Source of the DNA: Galeruca laticollis
Lineage: Eukaryota > Arthropoda > Insecta > Coleoptera > Chrysomelidae
Direction: 5' to 3'
Length of the DNA stretch: 64,000 nucleotides
Assembly (NCBI GenBank): GCA_963921935.1
Contig: OY998176.1
Coordinates: 177,812,445 to 177,876,444 of the forward strand
Positions 41,730-53,655 of this stretch are shown here, piece by piece. The first letter of the stretch is position 1. Every line of letters starts with the position of its first letter. The translations under genes were made by a program, and so were the position numbers. The notes under the pieces were generated by a model. That model was not told the DNA's origin. It ran no database searches and was given only the letters and a program-made list of their open reading frames with translations.

Positions 41730-41862
41730 TAGTGTTTTAAATGAAACTCACGGTTTGTAGTTAATACCACAATATAATAAAAATTGTTGAAAATTCTAAA
41801 AAATTGACAATTGTTTCGATAAATCAATATCATCGTCAGAATGGGTCGAGACAGTTAATGTA
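41730..41862 (-). mobile_element. PLE pLTR fragment with hammerhead motif
   Basis: This fragment matches the PLE pLTR (tgttttaaatgaaactcacgg, ttaataccacaatataata). The hammerhead on the minus strand at 41839-41794 keeps CTGACGA, stem II, GAAAC and GTC. The outer part of stem I is lost because it is fused to a pLTR boundary (ggtcgagacagttaatg). Confidence 0.75.
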
Positions 41863-42648
41863 CTTCATAATTGTTCATGATTATTATTCCTAAATAATTT
41901 TCATTTACTCATCCGTTATTGGCTTTGAAATAATATACTTCTTCAGAGTTTGTAATCATAACATAGCCTAACCTAAAATATCGTTTCAATGAATATTTGT
42001 TTTTATCTTTCTGCGCAAGTCTATATTTCGGAGCCAAATCACGTTTGAAATTTATCATTTGTAAATTCCTCCATTTTATGTACTTGTGTTATATTTTTAT
42101 ATGTTGAAGTTTATTAAACTGTTTACTAATTTGAGTTCAATACTTATTTAATTGTCCTAAAAATATTGTGCGAAAAAACAAAGGCCTTACTCACAATCCT
42201 GTTTGTTTCCTAATTAATAATAAACAAATCACCATTCACTATTAAATTAATTTAGTATAAAACAGTCCATGCCATGCATTGAGCTATAGCCGAGGTAAGT
42301 ACGTTGGAAGAGCCCAAAGTAATATACCAGGTAAAATGAATGAGCATATGAAAAAATTGTCACATCATAAGAAAAGAAATCACAAATGTCAATAAAAACC
42401 TCATTTACAATAATTTATACAAATATATACTTTGCATACACACTATAATTGTTATTATAAAGTAAAAATAATAACAGTACCGTATTTATAAATGTTATAA
42501 AATGCTTAAAAAATCAATTTATCAAACAAAACTGTTTTTCCATTTCAGTATTCCTGATGATAAGGACAATCATCCTCGAAAGCTTGAAAATTTTCCGTTA
42601 AGAGTACACTTTTTCCGTTTCTCTTGCTGCATACCCCAATATTCACCA

Positions 42649-42652
<4 letters not shown>

Positions 42653-42710
<58 letters not shown>
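42653..42710. repeat. (TA)n microsatellite
   Basis: An uninterrupted run of about 29 TA units. The open frames across it that read IYIYIY are artefacts. Confidence 0.95.
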
Positions 42711-42711
<1 letters not shown>

Positions 42712-43284
42712 CGGAAAACGCCGTGATCGTTGCTGATCAATTAAAACACAAATTGAAAAATATCTTTTTTGGGGATTGCAGCAAAAGAGGAAAAATACAC
42801 TCTATTCAATTCTCCAAGCTTTCGTAAATCTTTATTTACATCATCAGGGAACTACAATAAGGTAAGAAAAACATAAATTATGAGAAGTTTTCTTACAAAC
42901 ATTTCTACAACTTACATTGATCGAGATTGCATCATAGATCTTGAATACAGGAAATGTGTAAAACAGCAAGTCATTAGAGAAATAGGTCCAGTCGGCAATA
43001 CATTTGCCTACTACTGGTTCAAGTTTAAAACATTATTAAAAAGTAAAAGTTAAAACATTAAAAAACGAGAATCCACACACCCACGCGGACTTGTGAGAAT
43101 AATGGCGGAAACTGAAAATGTCAGGTAAAGTACAACATTCATCATTACTAAATGAATGAAAAGAATCGATTTTTGAAATGACGCGAGACACTGAAACAAT
43201 TGAATTGAAACTTTCATAAGAATACCAGGGTGGTATCAAAATCATGGAACTGTTGTGAAATATCACTACAAGGAAATTCTCATT

Positions 43285-43590
43285 AACGAGAATTCTTCTT
43301 CTTCTTACAGTGCCATATCCGTGATCGGACGTAGGCGACCTCTCACTTCTACCTGTGTTGTGCTCTCCAGTTACCACAGATAGAAGGGACCTACAGTTTA
43401 ACGACGGATCCGAACGTCTATGTTGAGAGGCTGTACTAGGCAGAATACTGTCGGTGGTTTGCCATTGCCTTCCGACAGGTGGCTCTCCGAATTTTTAATT
43501 ATGCTATTAACTAGGCCCGGGTTTCATCCCAGGGCCTCTCAGCAGACAGAGCACCATTCCACTAGCCTACGGAGACCACAACGAGAATTA
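43285..43590 (-). mobile_element. tRNA-derived SINE
   Basis: On the minus strand the head gtctccgtaggctagtgg matches a tRNA A-box context. About 45 bases on, ccctgggatgaaacccggg corresponds to a mutated T-arm/B box. The body has ggaaggcaatggcaaaccacc and the end atggcactgtaagaagaag, a (GAA)n-type tail. This order is that of insect tRNA SINEs. Its transcript would come from RNA polymerase III. Confidence 0.7.
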
Positions 43591-43615
43591 ATATGTGATT
43601 ATTGATGTTATTTAT

Positions 43616-44083
43616 TGTTACGAACTCGCACACCGAAGCAGATACTAAGTACGGCCCTGTAACCTTATGTTAACGGAGTTGAGAAAAAGGCGAGCGCGCC
43701 GAATTCTGAGAAGGTCTATTGGGATGTATTGTGACCGTCCTTTCTAAACATGTTCTCGAAAGGCATTTTAAGAAATATCGCGAAAGGCATGTCCCATCCC
43801 GAATGTTCTAGTAAAGAAAGTTTTTGATATAAATACAGGACCGATCAGCGGGTGAGTTGAGTTTATAATTTGCCATAGTGAGTTAAACAGTAATTAAGTG
43901 AATATAAAAGTGTTATAAATTAATAAGTTAGTGTGCATATAAATTAAATTTAAGTGACTAATTAAGTACATATAAATTAGTGTTAGTGAGTTAGTGTTTA
44001 AATAAATTAGTAAGTAGCAATACCGAGTGTTTAAAATTTATCCCACGCGTTTATTGTTTAAATAAATAACAAAAAACATTACA
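43616..44083 (+). repeat. 5' LTR of Gypsy-type copy B (468 bp)
   Basis: It begins TGTTACGAAC and ends CATTACA, with TG...CA borders. Right after it, tggtgtcagaagtggg (44085 on) is a primer-binding site whose complement ends in CACCA, most likely a tRNA-Leu. The start codon of gag lies near 44128. No 3' LTR is found because the element is cut at about 47250 by a PLE. Confidence 0.8.
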
Positions 44084-44084
44084 T

Positions 44085-44102
44085 TGGTGTCAGAAGTGGG
44101 AT
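44085..44102 (+). promoter_or_regulatory. Primer-binding site of Gypsy copy B
   Basis: TGGTGTCAGAAGTGGGAT lies one base after the LTR end and would pair with the 3' end of a tRNA terminating in CCA. Copy A has the diverged version tggagtcaggtgtgggg. Confidence 0.75.
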
Positions 44103-44127
44103 AATATAAATAAATTGCTACGTAAAA

Positions 44128-45767
44128 ATGGCCAAGAGACTATGTGATCTCAAAGTGACGGAATTAAGAGCAGAATTGGAAGATCGTGAGTTGGAAACGT
44201 CCGGTACTTTAAGTGAGTTAGTAGAAAGACTTAAGTGGCACTGGAAAATGACGGCTTTGATCCAGAAACAGTTTTATTTAATGACGAGGCTTCCACCTTA
44301 ATCTCGTCAATTTCTGCCATGGAAGAAAAGATTTCTGCTAATATGAAGAACGATATTTCTGCCATGGAAGAGAAGATTTCCAGCATGAAGAATGACATTT
44401 CTGCTGATATCTTATCGTTAAAAAATGACATTGCTGCTGACGTCGAGAATAAAATTACGTCTCTAAAATCAGACATTCAAAACAAGATAACAACGATAGA
44501 TGAGAAAATCAAGGAATTGGAGAGAAATATGGCAGATTTAAGAACAGAAGATACGCCAGCAGAAGGAAAGAAGATTGAACATATAAAACCCTGCAAGCCA
44601 GAAATAACTTCCAGGATAGAGGACATTGGCAGTTTTACCCGAGTCAAGGCCCCAACGTTCGATGGAAAGATGTGGTGGACCAATTACGTAAAACAGTTCG
44701 AAGCAGCCGCTAGAGTGAATAATTGGTCCGATAAGGAGAAAGCAGTGAACCTAACTATCGCGCTTCGGAGATATGCCTTAGATATACTTCAGACGATACC
44801 TCTGGAAGAAATGGATGACTTCGAGCTGCTGAAGAAGAGGTTGGACATGCGATATGGTCACGAACATTTGGAACAGTTGTACAGATTCCAGCTGAAGAAC
44901 CGAAGGCGGAAACGTGACGAATCCCTTCAAGAGTATGAAATGGATATTGCCCGACTAGTTCGATTTGCTTATCCATCAGCACCAGAGAACATGATGGAAT
45001 GTTTAGGCATCCAGGCCTTTATTGACGGCTTGTGTGACTACGATATGGAGAAGACGCTTCGATTAGCCCATCCTAAAACATTGGCCGATGCATTGACTGC
45101 TGCTCTTGAATATGAAGCAGCCACGATGGCTTCGGGATACAACAAAGGTAGGACCATACAGGAAGAAGGTGACGATGACAGACTTGACCAGATCGTCAAC
45201 TTGTTGAAAGGTATGGCAGACAAGAAGCCGAAGAAAATCAGGTGCTGTAATTGTGGCCAGCCAGAGTATGCACGCAGTTTGTGTAAGCGTCCTACGACTC
45301 CTGCAAACCAAGAACCTCTTAAATGCAAAGCAGCCAAGAAAAGCTCGCGGTACAACGAAGGTAGGACCATGCAGGAAGAAGATGACGATAACAAACTTGA
45401 CCAGATCGTCAACTTGTTGAAAAGTATGGCGGACAAGATGCCAAAGAAGATCAAATGCCGGGAGTGTGGCGAGCTAGAGCACGTACGCAATCCGTCTAAG
45501 CGCCCCAAGATTCCTGTGACCCAAGAACTCCAGTCACAGGGGAAATCAGACAGGGGTGAACATCCTGCTGATGTGAGTCACCGAAATGCCGACTCCCTGT
45601 CCAGACGGCCGTGCCCAACAGACTGCTCCCACTGCAACAAGGTGGAATCTAGGGAAGCTGCACTTTCAAGAACTACTGTAGTCAACGAGGAATGGTCACC
45701 CACCAGAATCAGAGGAGATCAGGAGAATGATCCTCACCTGAAGATGATCCGGCAATGGAAGAAATAA
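44128..45767 (+). pseudogene. Gypsy-type gag with SAP-like head, fused to RNase H tail by internal deletion
   Basis: The first block (44128-44250) encodes a SAP-like motif, LCDLKVTELRAELEDRELE...ELVERL, and shifts frame at about 44233. The 510-codon frame then has a coiled coil (MEEKISSMKNDISAD), the gag core (APTFDGKMWWTNYVKQFEAA, RYGHEHLEQLYRFQLKNRR) and two copies of a module ending in a CCNCGQ- or CRECGE-type knuckle. At about residue 445 it changes abruptly to SHRNADSLSRRPC, the end of a Gypsy RNase H, followed by CSHCNKVE. Protease, RT and most of RNase H are therefore deleted in frame. SAP heads bind DNA in other proteins. Confidence 0.8.
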
Positions 45768-45791
45768 AACCGGCGACCTACCTGGCAAGAA

Positions 45792-47090
45792 GTGTCAAGA
45801 TTTTCACCGAAACTCAGGGCGTATTGGGCTCAGTGGGACTCCCTTGTCCTGGAAGAAGGGCTGTTGAAAAGAGTTCTTGAAAACGATGATGGTTCTGAGA
45901 TGAGGAGACAGCTAGTTATCCCGAGAACAAGAGTAGCTGAGGTACTGAAGAAGTTACACGACAGTCCATCGGGAGGTCATCTGGGAGTGAAGAAAATCCT
46001 TCAGCGAGTTCGTGAAAGGTTTTATTGGATGAACAGCTCCGACGATGTGAAGAACTGGTGTAAGAAATGTACGACTTGTGCTACGAGTAATGGACCACAT
46101 CGCAAGAGAAAGGCACCCATGAAACAGTACAACGTTGGAAGCCCTTTCGAAAGGATTGCTTTAGATATCGCTGGACCATTTCCGACGACAGAAAATGGTA
46201 GTAATGGATTATTTTACAAAGTGGGTGGAAATTTACGCTATTCCGAATCAAGAGGCCACAACTGTCGCGGATGTATTGGTGAAAGAATTCATCAGCCGAT
46301 ATGGAGTGCCCATGGAAGTCCACAGTGACCAGGGAAGAAATTTCGAAAGCCATCTATTCCAGGAGATTTGCGACAAGCTGGGAATGAAGAAGACCAGAAC
46401 AACAGCATTACATCCACAGTCAGATGGAATGGTCGAGAGAATGAACAGGACTATTGGAAAATACCTGTCCAAAGTAGTATCCAGCCATCAGAGAGATTAG
46501 GACCAGTATCTCTCCCTATTCGCATTGGCTTATCGATCTGCCGTCAATGAGTCCATGGGTGAAACACCTGCGAAAATCCTGTTTGGACGTGAAATGAGGC
46601 TTCCTTGTGACCTGGAATTTGGCTGTCGGCCTGGAGAAGATATAGCAGGCGAAGACTACGTGATCCAATTGAGAAGAAGGCTGGACGATATTCATGAACT
46701 AGTTCGAACAAATCTTCAAGTTGCCAGCGACAGAATGAAAAGTCGGTACGACACGCAGGCCACAGAGGGCGGTTTTAAAGAAGGGGACAAAGTATGGTTA
46801 CACAACCCGGCGAGGGGAAAAGGATTTTCTCCAAAATTACAAAAATCCTGGGAAGGTCCATACTTGATCAAGAAAAGGATCAATGATGTTTTATATCGCA
46901 TAAGCAAGATCCCCAACGGAGAACCAAAAGTAGTTCACCGAAACCGACTAGCGCCATTCGAAGGAGACCATGACATAGAGGAAGGAGTAAACCTTATTCG
47001 AGATGTGTCTGACCTCACCTTCGATGAATTTATGGGCGCGTATAGAGGTACCGGGAAAGCTAGATATGGAGTCAATACGGAATAACAACA
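45792..47090 (+). pseudogene. Gypsy-type integrase, frameshifted
   Basis: The HHCC zinc region (LHDSPSGGHLGVKKI, CKKCTTCATSN) and core start (FERIALDIAGPFP, first Asp) lie in the 45792-46328 frame. A frameshift near 46200 moves the core to 46195-46500 (VHSDQGRNFES with the second Asp, and DGMVERMNRTI with Glu). A TAG at 46498 precedes the C-terminal part 46525-47085 (FKEGDKVWLHNPARGKG, SWEGPYLIKK). All three catalytic residues survive. The two frame breaks make the gene inactive as it stands. Confidence 0.85.
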
Positions 47091-47250
47091 AGATTTGTTC
47101 ACTCTCCCAGAAGATTATTCACTGGCATACAACATCCCCGCCCGTATCAAGAACGCACGAGGGTTGGCAACCGTCTTTCGAAAGAAGTTCGGGCAATTAG
47201 AAAAACTTGAAGACCAGATTCCAGCCCCTGGCAAGACACTGAAACTGAAA
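47091..47250 (+). other. Gypsy copy B 3' coding tail, fused to PLE
   Basis: The frame continues LPEDYSLAYNIPARIKNARG and FGQLEKLEDQIPAPGK. It then enters PLE sequence at about 47250 without a stop. Copy A has a similar SPGKT word at 38790, so this part belongs to the Gypsy element. The 3' LTR is missing. Confidence 0.6.
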
Positions 47251-48245
47251 CATAGAGCATTTCCAGTTCCTATGAACAAATGTAATTTTGATAGAGAACT
47301 TAATACAATCAAACAAATAGCAGCATCCAACGGTTATCCATTACATATGATAAATAAACTAATTAATTAAAAAGAGAAAAAGTGGCATGACAACTAATAT
47401 TTCCTAAGCGAACTAAAAAAATGAAAAGTTATAAAACTATCACATATCCAGGAAATATTTCTCATAATATTTCAAAGATCATATCTTTAGCAACGAATAC
47501 AACAATTTCTTTTGAAACAGGAAGTAACGTAAGTACAAAATTGTTAAATGTATGAACAAAACTATCCCGATTAAAGAAGTCTGGTATATATAAACTTAAA
47601 TGCCCAGAATGTAATACTGTATATTTGGGTCAAATGCTTAGAAATTTTGAAATCCGATATAGTGAACACTTACGAGCATACATATAAAAATAATCAGATA
47701 AATCACCCTACGCAAAACATCTACTTGATACCAATCATTCATTGACACCTAACACAGAACTGGAAATACTACATATTTGTGATAAGACACAAGAACTGGA
47801 TTTCCTTGAATAATTGGAAATTAGAAGACACTTAATAAACCCACAATATGAAGTCGTCAATGAACAGATAAATCTAGGGAGTTCTCCAATTTTACTGTCT
47901 TCTTAAGTGATAATTGTAAAGATCGGCGGATATAGTTTTCCTGGTTTTCTATATCATTGCACAGTTGTACTGATCTTAATTGAGAAAATTTAAGCTTTAA
48001 TATTTGTAATATTATATCTTCTTCTTTTTTATATTAACATATATTTAGTCAATCACAAGGTAGGTCATTTTTTGGTCTAGCCAAAAATAATTATTAAACA
48101 TCAGGTAGGCATCAAATGAAATGTAACTTCTGTCATTTTGACGATGATATTTAATATCGAAACAATATTCAAATTTCTTAGAATTTTTAATATTTGTGTC
48201 AATATATTGTGGAATTATCTAGGAACAGTGAGTTTTATTTAAAAC
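47251..48245 (+). mobile_element. Degenerate Penelope-like element
   Basis: It reads AFPVPMNKCNFDRELN, then decays with stops while keeping recognisable GIY-YIG words around 47580-47870. The pLTR follows, with a damaged hammerhead at 48128-48183 (CTGACGA is TTGACGA and GTC is TTC). It starts at the same PLE region as the copy at 33076. Confidence 0.8.
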
Positions 48246-48567
48246 TTGGTTTATTCAAGATGTCAATTTCTTCAGTAAAAATGGATACGATACTATTAAC
48301 AGTGACGGGGCGATGGTGTTGTTGTGTATATGAGTGAAGATTGAAATTACGTGACGAATATTAATGCAAATAAATACTCGTAACAAAAACAAATTAATAA
48401 TCAAATTTAATGTTCAATCGCGTAAAAGTCGTTTTTAAAAATAATCGAACAATTTAAGAAAATGGAACTTTATTAACTTAATAAACAATTAAATGTTATA
48501 GTTGTAAAGTATAAGTTAAAAAGATGAAAATGCCGGCTCGCAACTGGTTTTGTACCCGTTGTTTTAA
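48246..48567. other. Spacer, no gene
   Basis: AT-rich sequence between the PLE and the non-LTR fragment. Nothing is recognisable. Confidence 0.4.
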
Positions 48568-49182
48568 GTGGGTGAACGCTCCTTAAATTCAGCGACGTCG
48601 GCTCTTTTCTATGAAATCCAGGTTTTTAACTATCACAGCTCTTTATACACACCTCCATCCACAACCGTTATACCATTTATGGAACAGCTCAAACTTGATC
48701 TGGAACAATCAAGACAAAAAACATTAGTTTACCATATTATTGTCGGTGATATGAACATAAATATCAAACTTGAGGATGACGAAATTGTATCTGAGTATCT
48801 GAATATAAAAAGAGAATACAATTTGGAATTGACGATAAACAAGGATACTAGACTTCAAGGTAACTCTGCTTCATGTATTGCTAATATTTTTTGGAATGTA
48901 AAACACCTGAATTCGGAGAAACATATCACATACTATTATACTCAAATCCTGAAAATGCCTATTAAGTCACAGCTCCTTCAAGCTTCAACAAAATCATGTA
49001 TTAAATACACTGATTACAAGAATTTGACGAAGGTATTATTCGAATATGATTGGCATTCATTTTACGAGATGATAGTTATAGATATAGCTACTTCATCCTT
49101 CATTGAACTTATATGTGAACTGGCAATAAAAACACACAAGAAGTATCAAAAGGAAAAAAGAGGACAAAAAAAGGAAGATTGA
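48568..49182 (+). pseudogene. Non-LTR retrotransposon, AP-endonuclease part
   Basis: The 204-codon frame has LYTPPSTTVIPFMEQL, HIIVGDMNINI (the GD-x-N motif of the EEP endonuclease fold) and INKDTRLQGNSASCIANIF. These are familiar from non-LTR endonucleases of the Jockey/CR1 group. The N-terminal catalytic Glu region is missing. RT-thumb-end-like words follow at about 49470-49600 (NNIHHEHFTRNKKEYHV), so the RT is mostly deleted. Confidence 0.7.
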
Positions 49183-49620
49183 GTCACAAAAACACTAATT
49201 CAATCAATAAATACAAATCAACTGTATAAAAAATATTAGGAGAACCCAGAAACTTACGAAGAGGAATCTCGTATCTAATATGCCATACTGAATTAGGGAG
49301 GGATTGCTGATACTCATAACGGTGCAGAAATGAGTTCTGAAAATTATGTATGGAATAGAACCAACCTTCTCGAGCAATTTACTTTTTCACAAGCAAGAAT
49401 ATGCAAAGTAAGACAAATATTTATAACATAGTTACTCATATATACACAAAAACGAATATCCATTAAATAATATCCACCATGAACATTTCACTAGGAACAA
49501 AAAAGAATATCACGTTAGAACAGTTCTGAGTAATACACGAATCGGACAACGAAATATATCTCATCTCATTTCAAAAATCTTCAATTTTCTGCCCACTGAA
49601 CAAAAAATGAATATAATGAA
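49183..49620 (+). pseudogene. Non-LTR 3' coding remnant
   Basis: A broken frame ends with RTVLSNTRIGQRNISHLI and NFLPTEQKMNI, resembling the short C-terminus after the RT in Jockey/RTE-like elements. It lies just downstream of the endonuclease fragment in the same direction. It is too decayed to classify. Confidence 0.5.
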
Positions 49621-51600
49621 TATAAGATCTTGTCAAATGTTGAAAAAAATTATCAGAAAATACGTTCTCAACTTGAATCGAGGTCGTGTTCCATCCCTTT
49701 TGGACTAGGTAGCACACTTTTTGAATCATCGTGTAATTAATTGTGGTATACGAATAAATGTCGTTTGTTATTTCTAATGCTCCACAAATTGTTTGTTTAC
49801 TATTGAGCAAGATCAGACCAATTCAAGCTATTTTACATTGTGAATATCATATGCATAAAGAAAATTGTAAAACTAAATTCGCACGCGTAACTTCAGTTTT
49901 AGTGGGAATTCCATTCTGATGTGAACTACGTAATAACATTTTTTTGATAAATAAACTTACCATTATTATCCATTATTATTACTATTAATATATTCCTAAT
50001 TAAAGCTTTCGGTCTTATTTGAATTACAGTTTCTTTGATTGGTAATCATTTGATATGTGGTTCCATACAAAAATAGGTAGGTATTTAGTGGGTGTTCTGA
50101 TTGGGAACCTTTATTTGATTTATTCCATGGTGATACATGGAACTAGATAAACTAAAACGTCAAGTAGGCTGAAAATTCAAATAAACAGACAACTGAAGCT
50201 TATATTAAGGAATCCAGCGAACAAATTGAGATTTCAAAGATAATTGCTGCAGTTGTAAATCATTTTGAATTATGGGGCATGGATACTGAAAAAGTTTTTT
50301 TGAAGAAATGCCATTATTTTGCATATGCAATCGGTTTTACCAAGTGACGCATATCACTCAGTGTTGCCTTTTACCAACAAATTGATTCGTCTGGTATTTC
50401 CAACACAACAAACTCAAGTGTTTTCGAAAGTTTACTCCAACAAACTATATTCGAAGTTCGAAATTGAGATAATTACATAGTGCAAACATTTAAGATTAAT
50501 GAAACATCCAAATACATTTTTGTTGTTAAAACTCATCAACTGGTGCAGTAGCAGTTAATTGGTGTAGTAGTTTCGATTCCTTATCGCTCCTAAAATAAGT
50601 CATAGGTTAAAATTTTGTTTTTCTGTCAGAAAAATAACTTTTTAAGAAGATAACTAATTTTGCTACTAATTATATTATTTGTATGACGATTGAACAAAGA
50701 ATGAATATTTTATATAAAACAATCTAAAACGTAAACACTTGCTATCAAGATAATGATTCTCAGGATGTTGTATGTGTGAGAGAGAAAAGAGAGAGAGAGA
50801 GAGAGAGAAGTTCGAGAGTTTTTTGTTTGTGTTTGTTGGTTTTTTAGTTAGATATATGGAGATATTCGAGATAAGGCCCTGATATAGGATGCGGTTCCTC
50901 TGCAGGGCGGGGTTGGGTATCTTTAGATTGGGGTTAAGCAATTCGAGGAGTGGCGATAGTTTATTGATTTGTTAAAGTTGGATGAAGTTAAGGAGCAATT
51001 AATCGTATGTGTTGAATTGAAATTAAGTGAATGGCTGGTATCATCATCAAGTAAATCTAAAAATTTCGGTGATACGTCGGCTCATTCGGCTAGTGAAATT
51101 CACCATGCTACAGGAAATAACGTGAAAAACCTGCAGCACCAACGGGGGTGTTGGGGCTCGCGGATTCAAGTGGAAGTACTTCCACTCCTGATGGGAGTGA
51201 AAGCGAAGTGAGCACGCCTGCCTATGTTTGTGATAGAGCAGTGGTGTCGATATATGGACGGAATTAGGAGACGAAGAGTGTCGGCTATGATGTCCCTCGA
51301 GTTGGGAATGGCGCATTAGGGTGACAGTTAGGATTCCTATTATGATTTTGGTGTCAGTTCAGAGTTCGAAGGGAGCTAGTGGCTGATCGAGAGTGACTGG
51401 GGCAGTCTCTTGGGGGTATTTGGTGTGGATAGCCTATGAGGGCAGCGAAGGTGGAAGGCGGCGTGATGTCCGCCGTAATTGGTGCAGGTGAGAGTACCGG
51501 ACTTTGGGGCAATTTTGTTGGGTTTCTGCTTTTATATGGTTTCTTGATAAGCGGTGTATATAACTCCTCCCTTCTTAAGTGTGGAAAGGTATGGATTGAC
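49621..51600. other. Unassigned stretch with (AG)n run
   Basis: A purine run gagagagagagagag lies at about 50780-50808. The region 50960-51600 is more GC-rich than its surroundings and has a short open frame (50969-51211) of unclear nature. It may be the 3' untranslated/LTR part of the minus-strand errantivirus that starts at 51690. No repeat mate is visible in the window. Confidence 0.35.
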
Positions 51601-51689
51601 TTTTCGATTGGTTTTCCCTAGATATCCTTCTTCTTTTTCGTGTTAGTCTTCTATTCTATTTTTTCTGCACCTTAAGATTACGTATCTGA

Positions 51690-52200
51690 ATTTGAATACA
51701 ACATACATGATTATGATAATGAGTATCATTCCAAAAATTCTTGCAATTATTGGCGTATGGTTCTGGGTGTTCAGGATTTCTTGAATAGGCTTTAGTTCTC
51801 TTGATATTTCATTGATTTCGAAAAGATCGTCGATGTCTAATTTCGTAACATAAGATTTCTGATAGTGCTTAGATTTTATAACTTTGCTTGTTTCTATTTT
51901 TGTAAGAATGAATGGTTTGCAATCGTTGGATTATTATTCCATATTTCACAATTTTGAACACCGTCTGCTCATTTACTTCGAGATGTCTGTCTGTTTGATA
52001 TTTTAGAAGAACTTTTTCTGGTTGCATTGGCATTATTAGGATTTCGTTAGATGTGATTTGTTGAATATTCGATTCCTTATTATTGACGTCCATGATATGG
52101 TAATAATCCAGACCATTCCCTTCTACTAAACTTAAAATACAATTATATTTACGCACTAAATGTTGTTGGCAGTAATAGGTTCCCTCCAATGACGGCCATT
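51690..52200 (-). pseudogene. Errantivirus env, C-terminal part
   Basis: On the minus strand the 52189-51869 frame contains GTYYCQQHLVRKYNC and SNEILIMPMQPEKVLL. After a frame break it continues with EINEISRELKPIQEIL and a hydrophobic anchor (MILIIIIMYVVF) near 51740-51700. A late coiled stretch followed by a transmembrane anchor is the expected end of an errantivirus/F-protein-like envelope protein. The N-terminal part with the cleavage site is at 57605-57363, across the IS630/MULE/PLE cluster. It is an old, broken copy. Confidence 0.65.
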
Positions 52201-52489
52201 CTTCTTTTTCTGATAGGTTCTCGATTTGCGTGTCAAATAAGGAAAATCAGGAATACACATTTTATTGTTTCGGATTATGGGAAACAGGTGATTTGTAATT
52301 AACTATTGGAATGTGAATCGCGAAAACTAATTTTAATGTCCGCGAAATTGATAGTATGTGAGAGTATTATAAAATTTTGGAATTTGATCTTTGTCGTACA
52401 ATTTGTTTAAATATTGACATGTCTAGAAGTATGTACAGAATTCAGTTTTGGAAGTAGAATTACATCTTCAATATTATCTATAAATAACA

Positions 52490-53350
52490 TTAACTGTCTC
52501 TACCCTTTACTCTGTGGAATCTACAAAAATTACTGTTTTTAAACTTACTGTTTCTAAATAATTCCACAATATATTGAATAAAAAGTTAAAATTCTAAGAA
52601 ATTTGATAATTGTTTCGATATTAAATATCATCGTCAGAATGACAGAAGTTACAATTCAGTTGTTGCCTACCTGATGTTTAATGATTATTCCTGGATAGAC
52701 CCAGAAGTAGCCTACCATGTGATTGACTTGATATATGTGGATAGAAAATAGAAGAAGATATGATATTACAGTTATTTAAGCTTAGATATTATTAGCCCTA
52801 TGGGGATACCCTGGATATCATTTTCCCAATTAAGATCAGTATAACTGTGCAATGATATAGAAAACCAGGAAAACTATATCTGCTCATCTTTACAATTATC
52901 ACTTAAGAAGTCAGTTTAAAAGTGGAGAACTCCCTAGATTCATCTGTTCATGGACAACTTGATATTGTGGGTTTCTTAAGTGTCTTCTAATTTCTAATTC
53001 TTCGAGGTAATCCAGTTCTTGTTTCTTACTGCAAATATGTAGTACTTCTAGTTCTATGTTAGGTGTCAATGAATGTTTGGTGTCAAGTAGATGTTTTTGT
53101 GTAGTGGGATTTATCTGGTTGCTTCAATCTGTTGCTCGTAAGTGTTCACTGTATAGGATTTCAAAATTTCTGAGGGTTTGACCCAAGTAGACAGCATTAC
53201 AATCTGGACATTTGAGTCGATATATACCAGACTTCCTAAATGGGGATATTTTTGTTTTTACATTTAACAATTTTTTACTCACGTTACTTTCCAAGATAAT
53301 ATCTTTAGCAACAAATACAACAATTTCTTTTAAAACAGATATAGTATGTA
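52490..53350 (-). mobile_element. Penelope-like element fragment (minus strand)
   Basis: This fragment carries the GIY-YIG region (stop-containing), the pLTR and a hammerhead motif. It faces the plus-strand PLE at 56415-57145, and both start near the same internal PLE position (aacgtgagtaaaaaattgtt). Confidence 0.8.
52592..52647 (-). ncRNA. Hammerhead ribozyme motif, cleavage triplet ATC
   Basis: CTGACGA, a longer stem II (GATATTTAATATC) and GAAAC are intact. GTC is changed to ATC, so stem III loses its C-G pair. Activity is doubtful. Confidence 0.65.
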
Positions 53351-53655
53351 CAAAAAGTACGAGGAGTAATAAACCCTAATTAAGTATGCAAAACCTTTAC
53401 AGGGAGCACCATGAAATTTTTGATAAATCTCTTACTTTAAATTACATTTCTTCCGTAAATCTAAAAACCAGGTAGACCGACCCCGTATTTGTTTCAGTTG
53501 TAGCAAAATCCAGGGTTTATTCATTGTTAAAGGATTAGCAGATAAGCAATAACGCAATGCAGTGGTGTGTATTTTGGGAAAAAAATACGTTTTAAATTAT
53601 AATATAATAAAAAATGAAAAGAAATAATTATTGGAATACATTTATTACTTACATT

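Noticed and set aside
42502..42827. Open frames through the TA repeat
   Set aside because: They consist mainly of Ile-Tyr repeats from the microsatellite.
50969..51211. Possible gag start in a GC-richer patch
   Set aside because: The frame is short, and I could not tie it to any element or find LTR or primer-site support.
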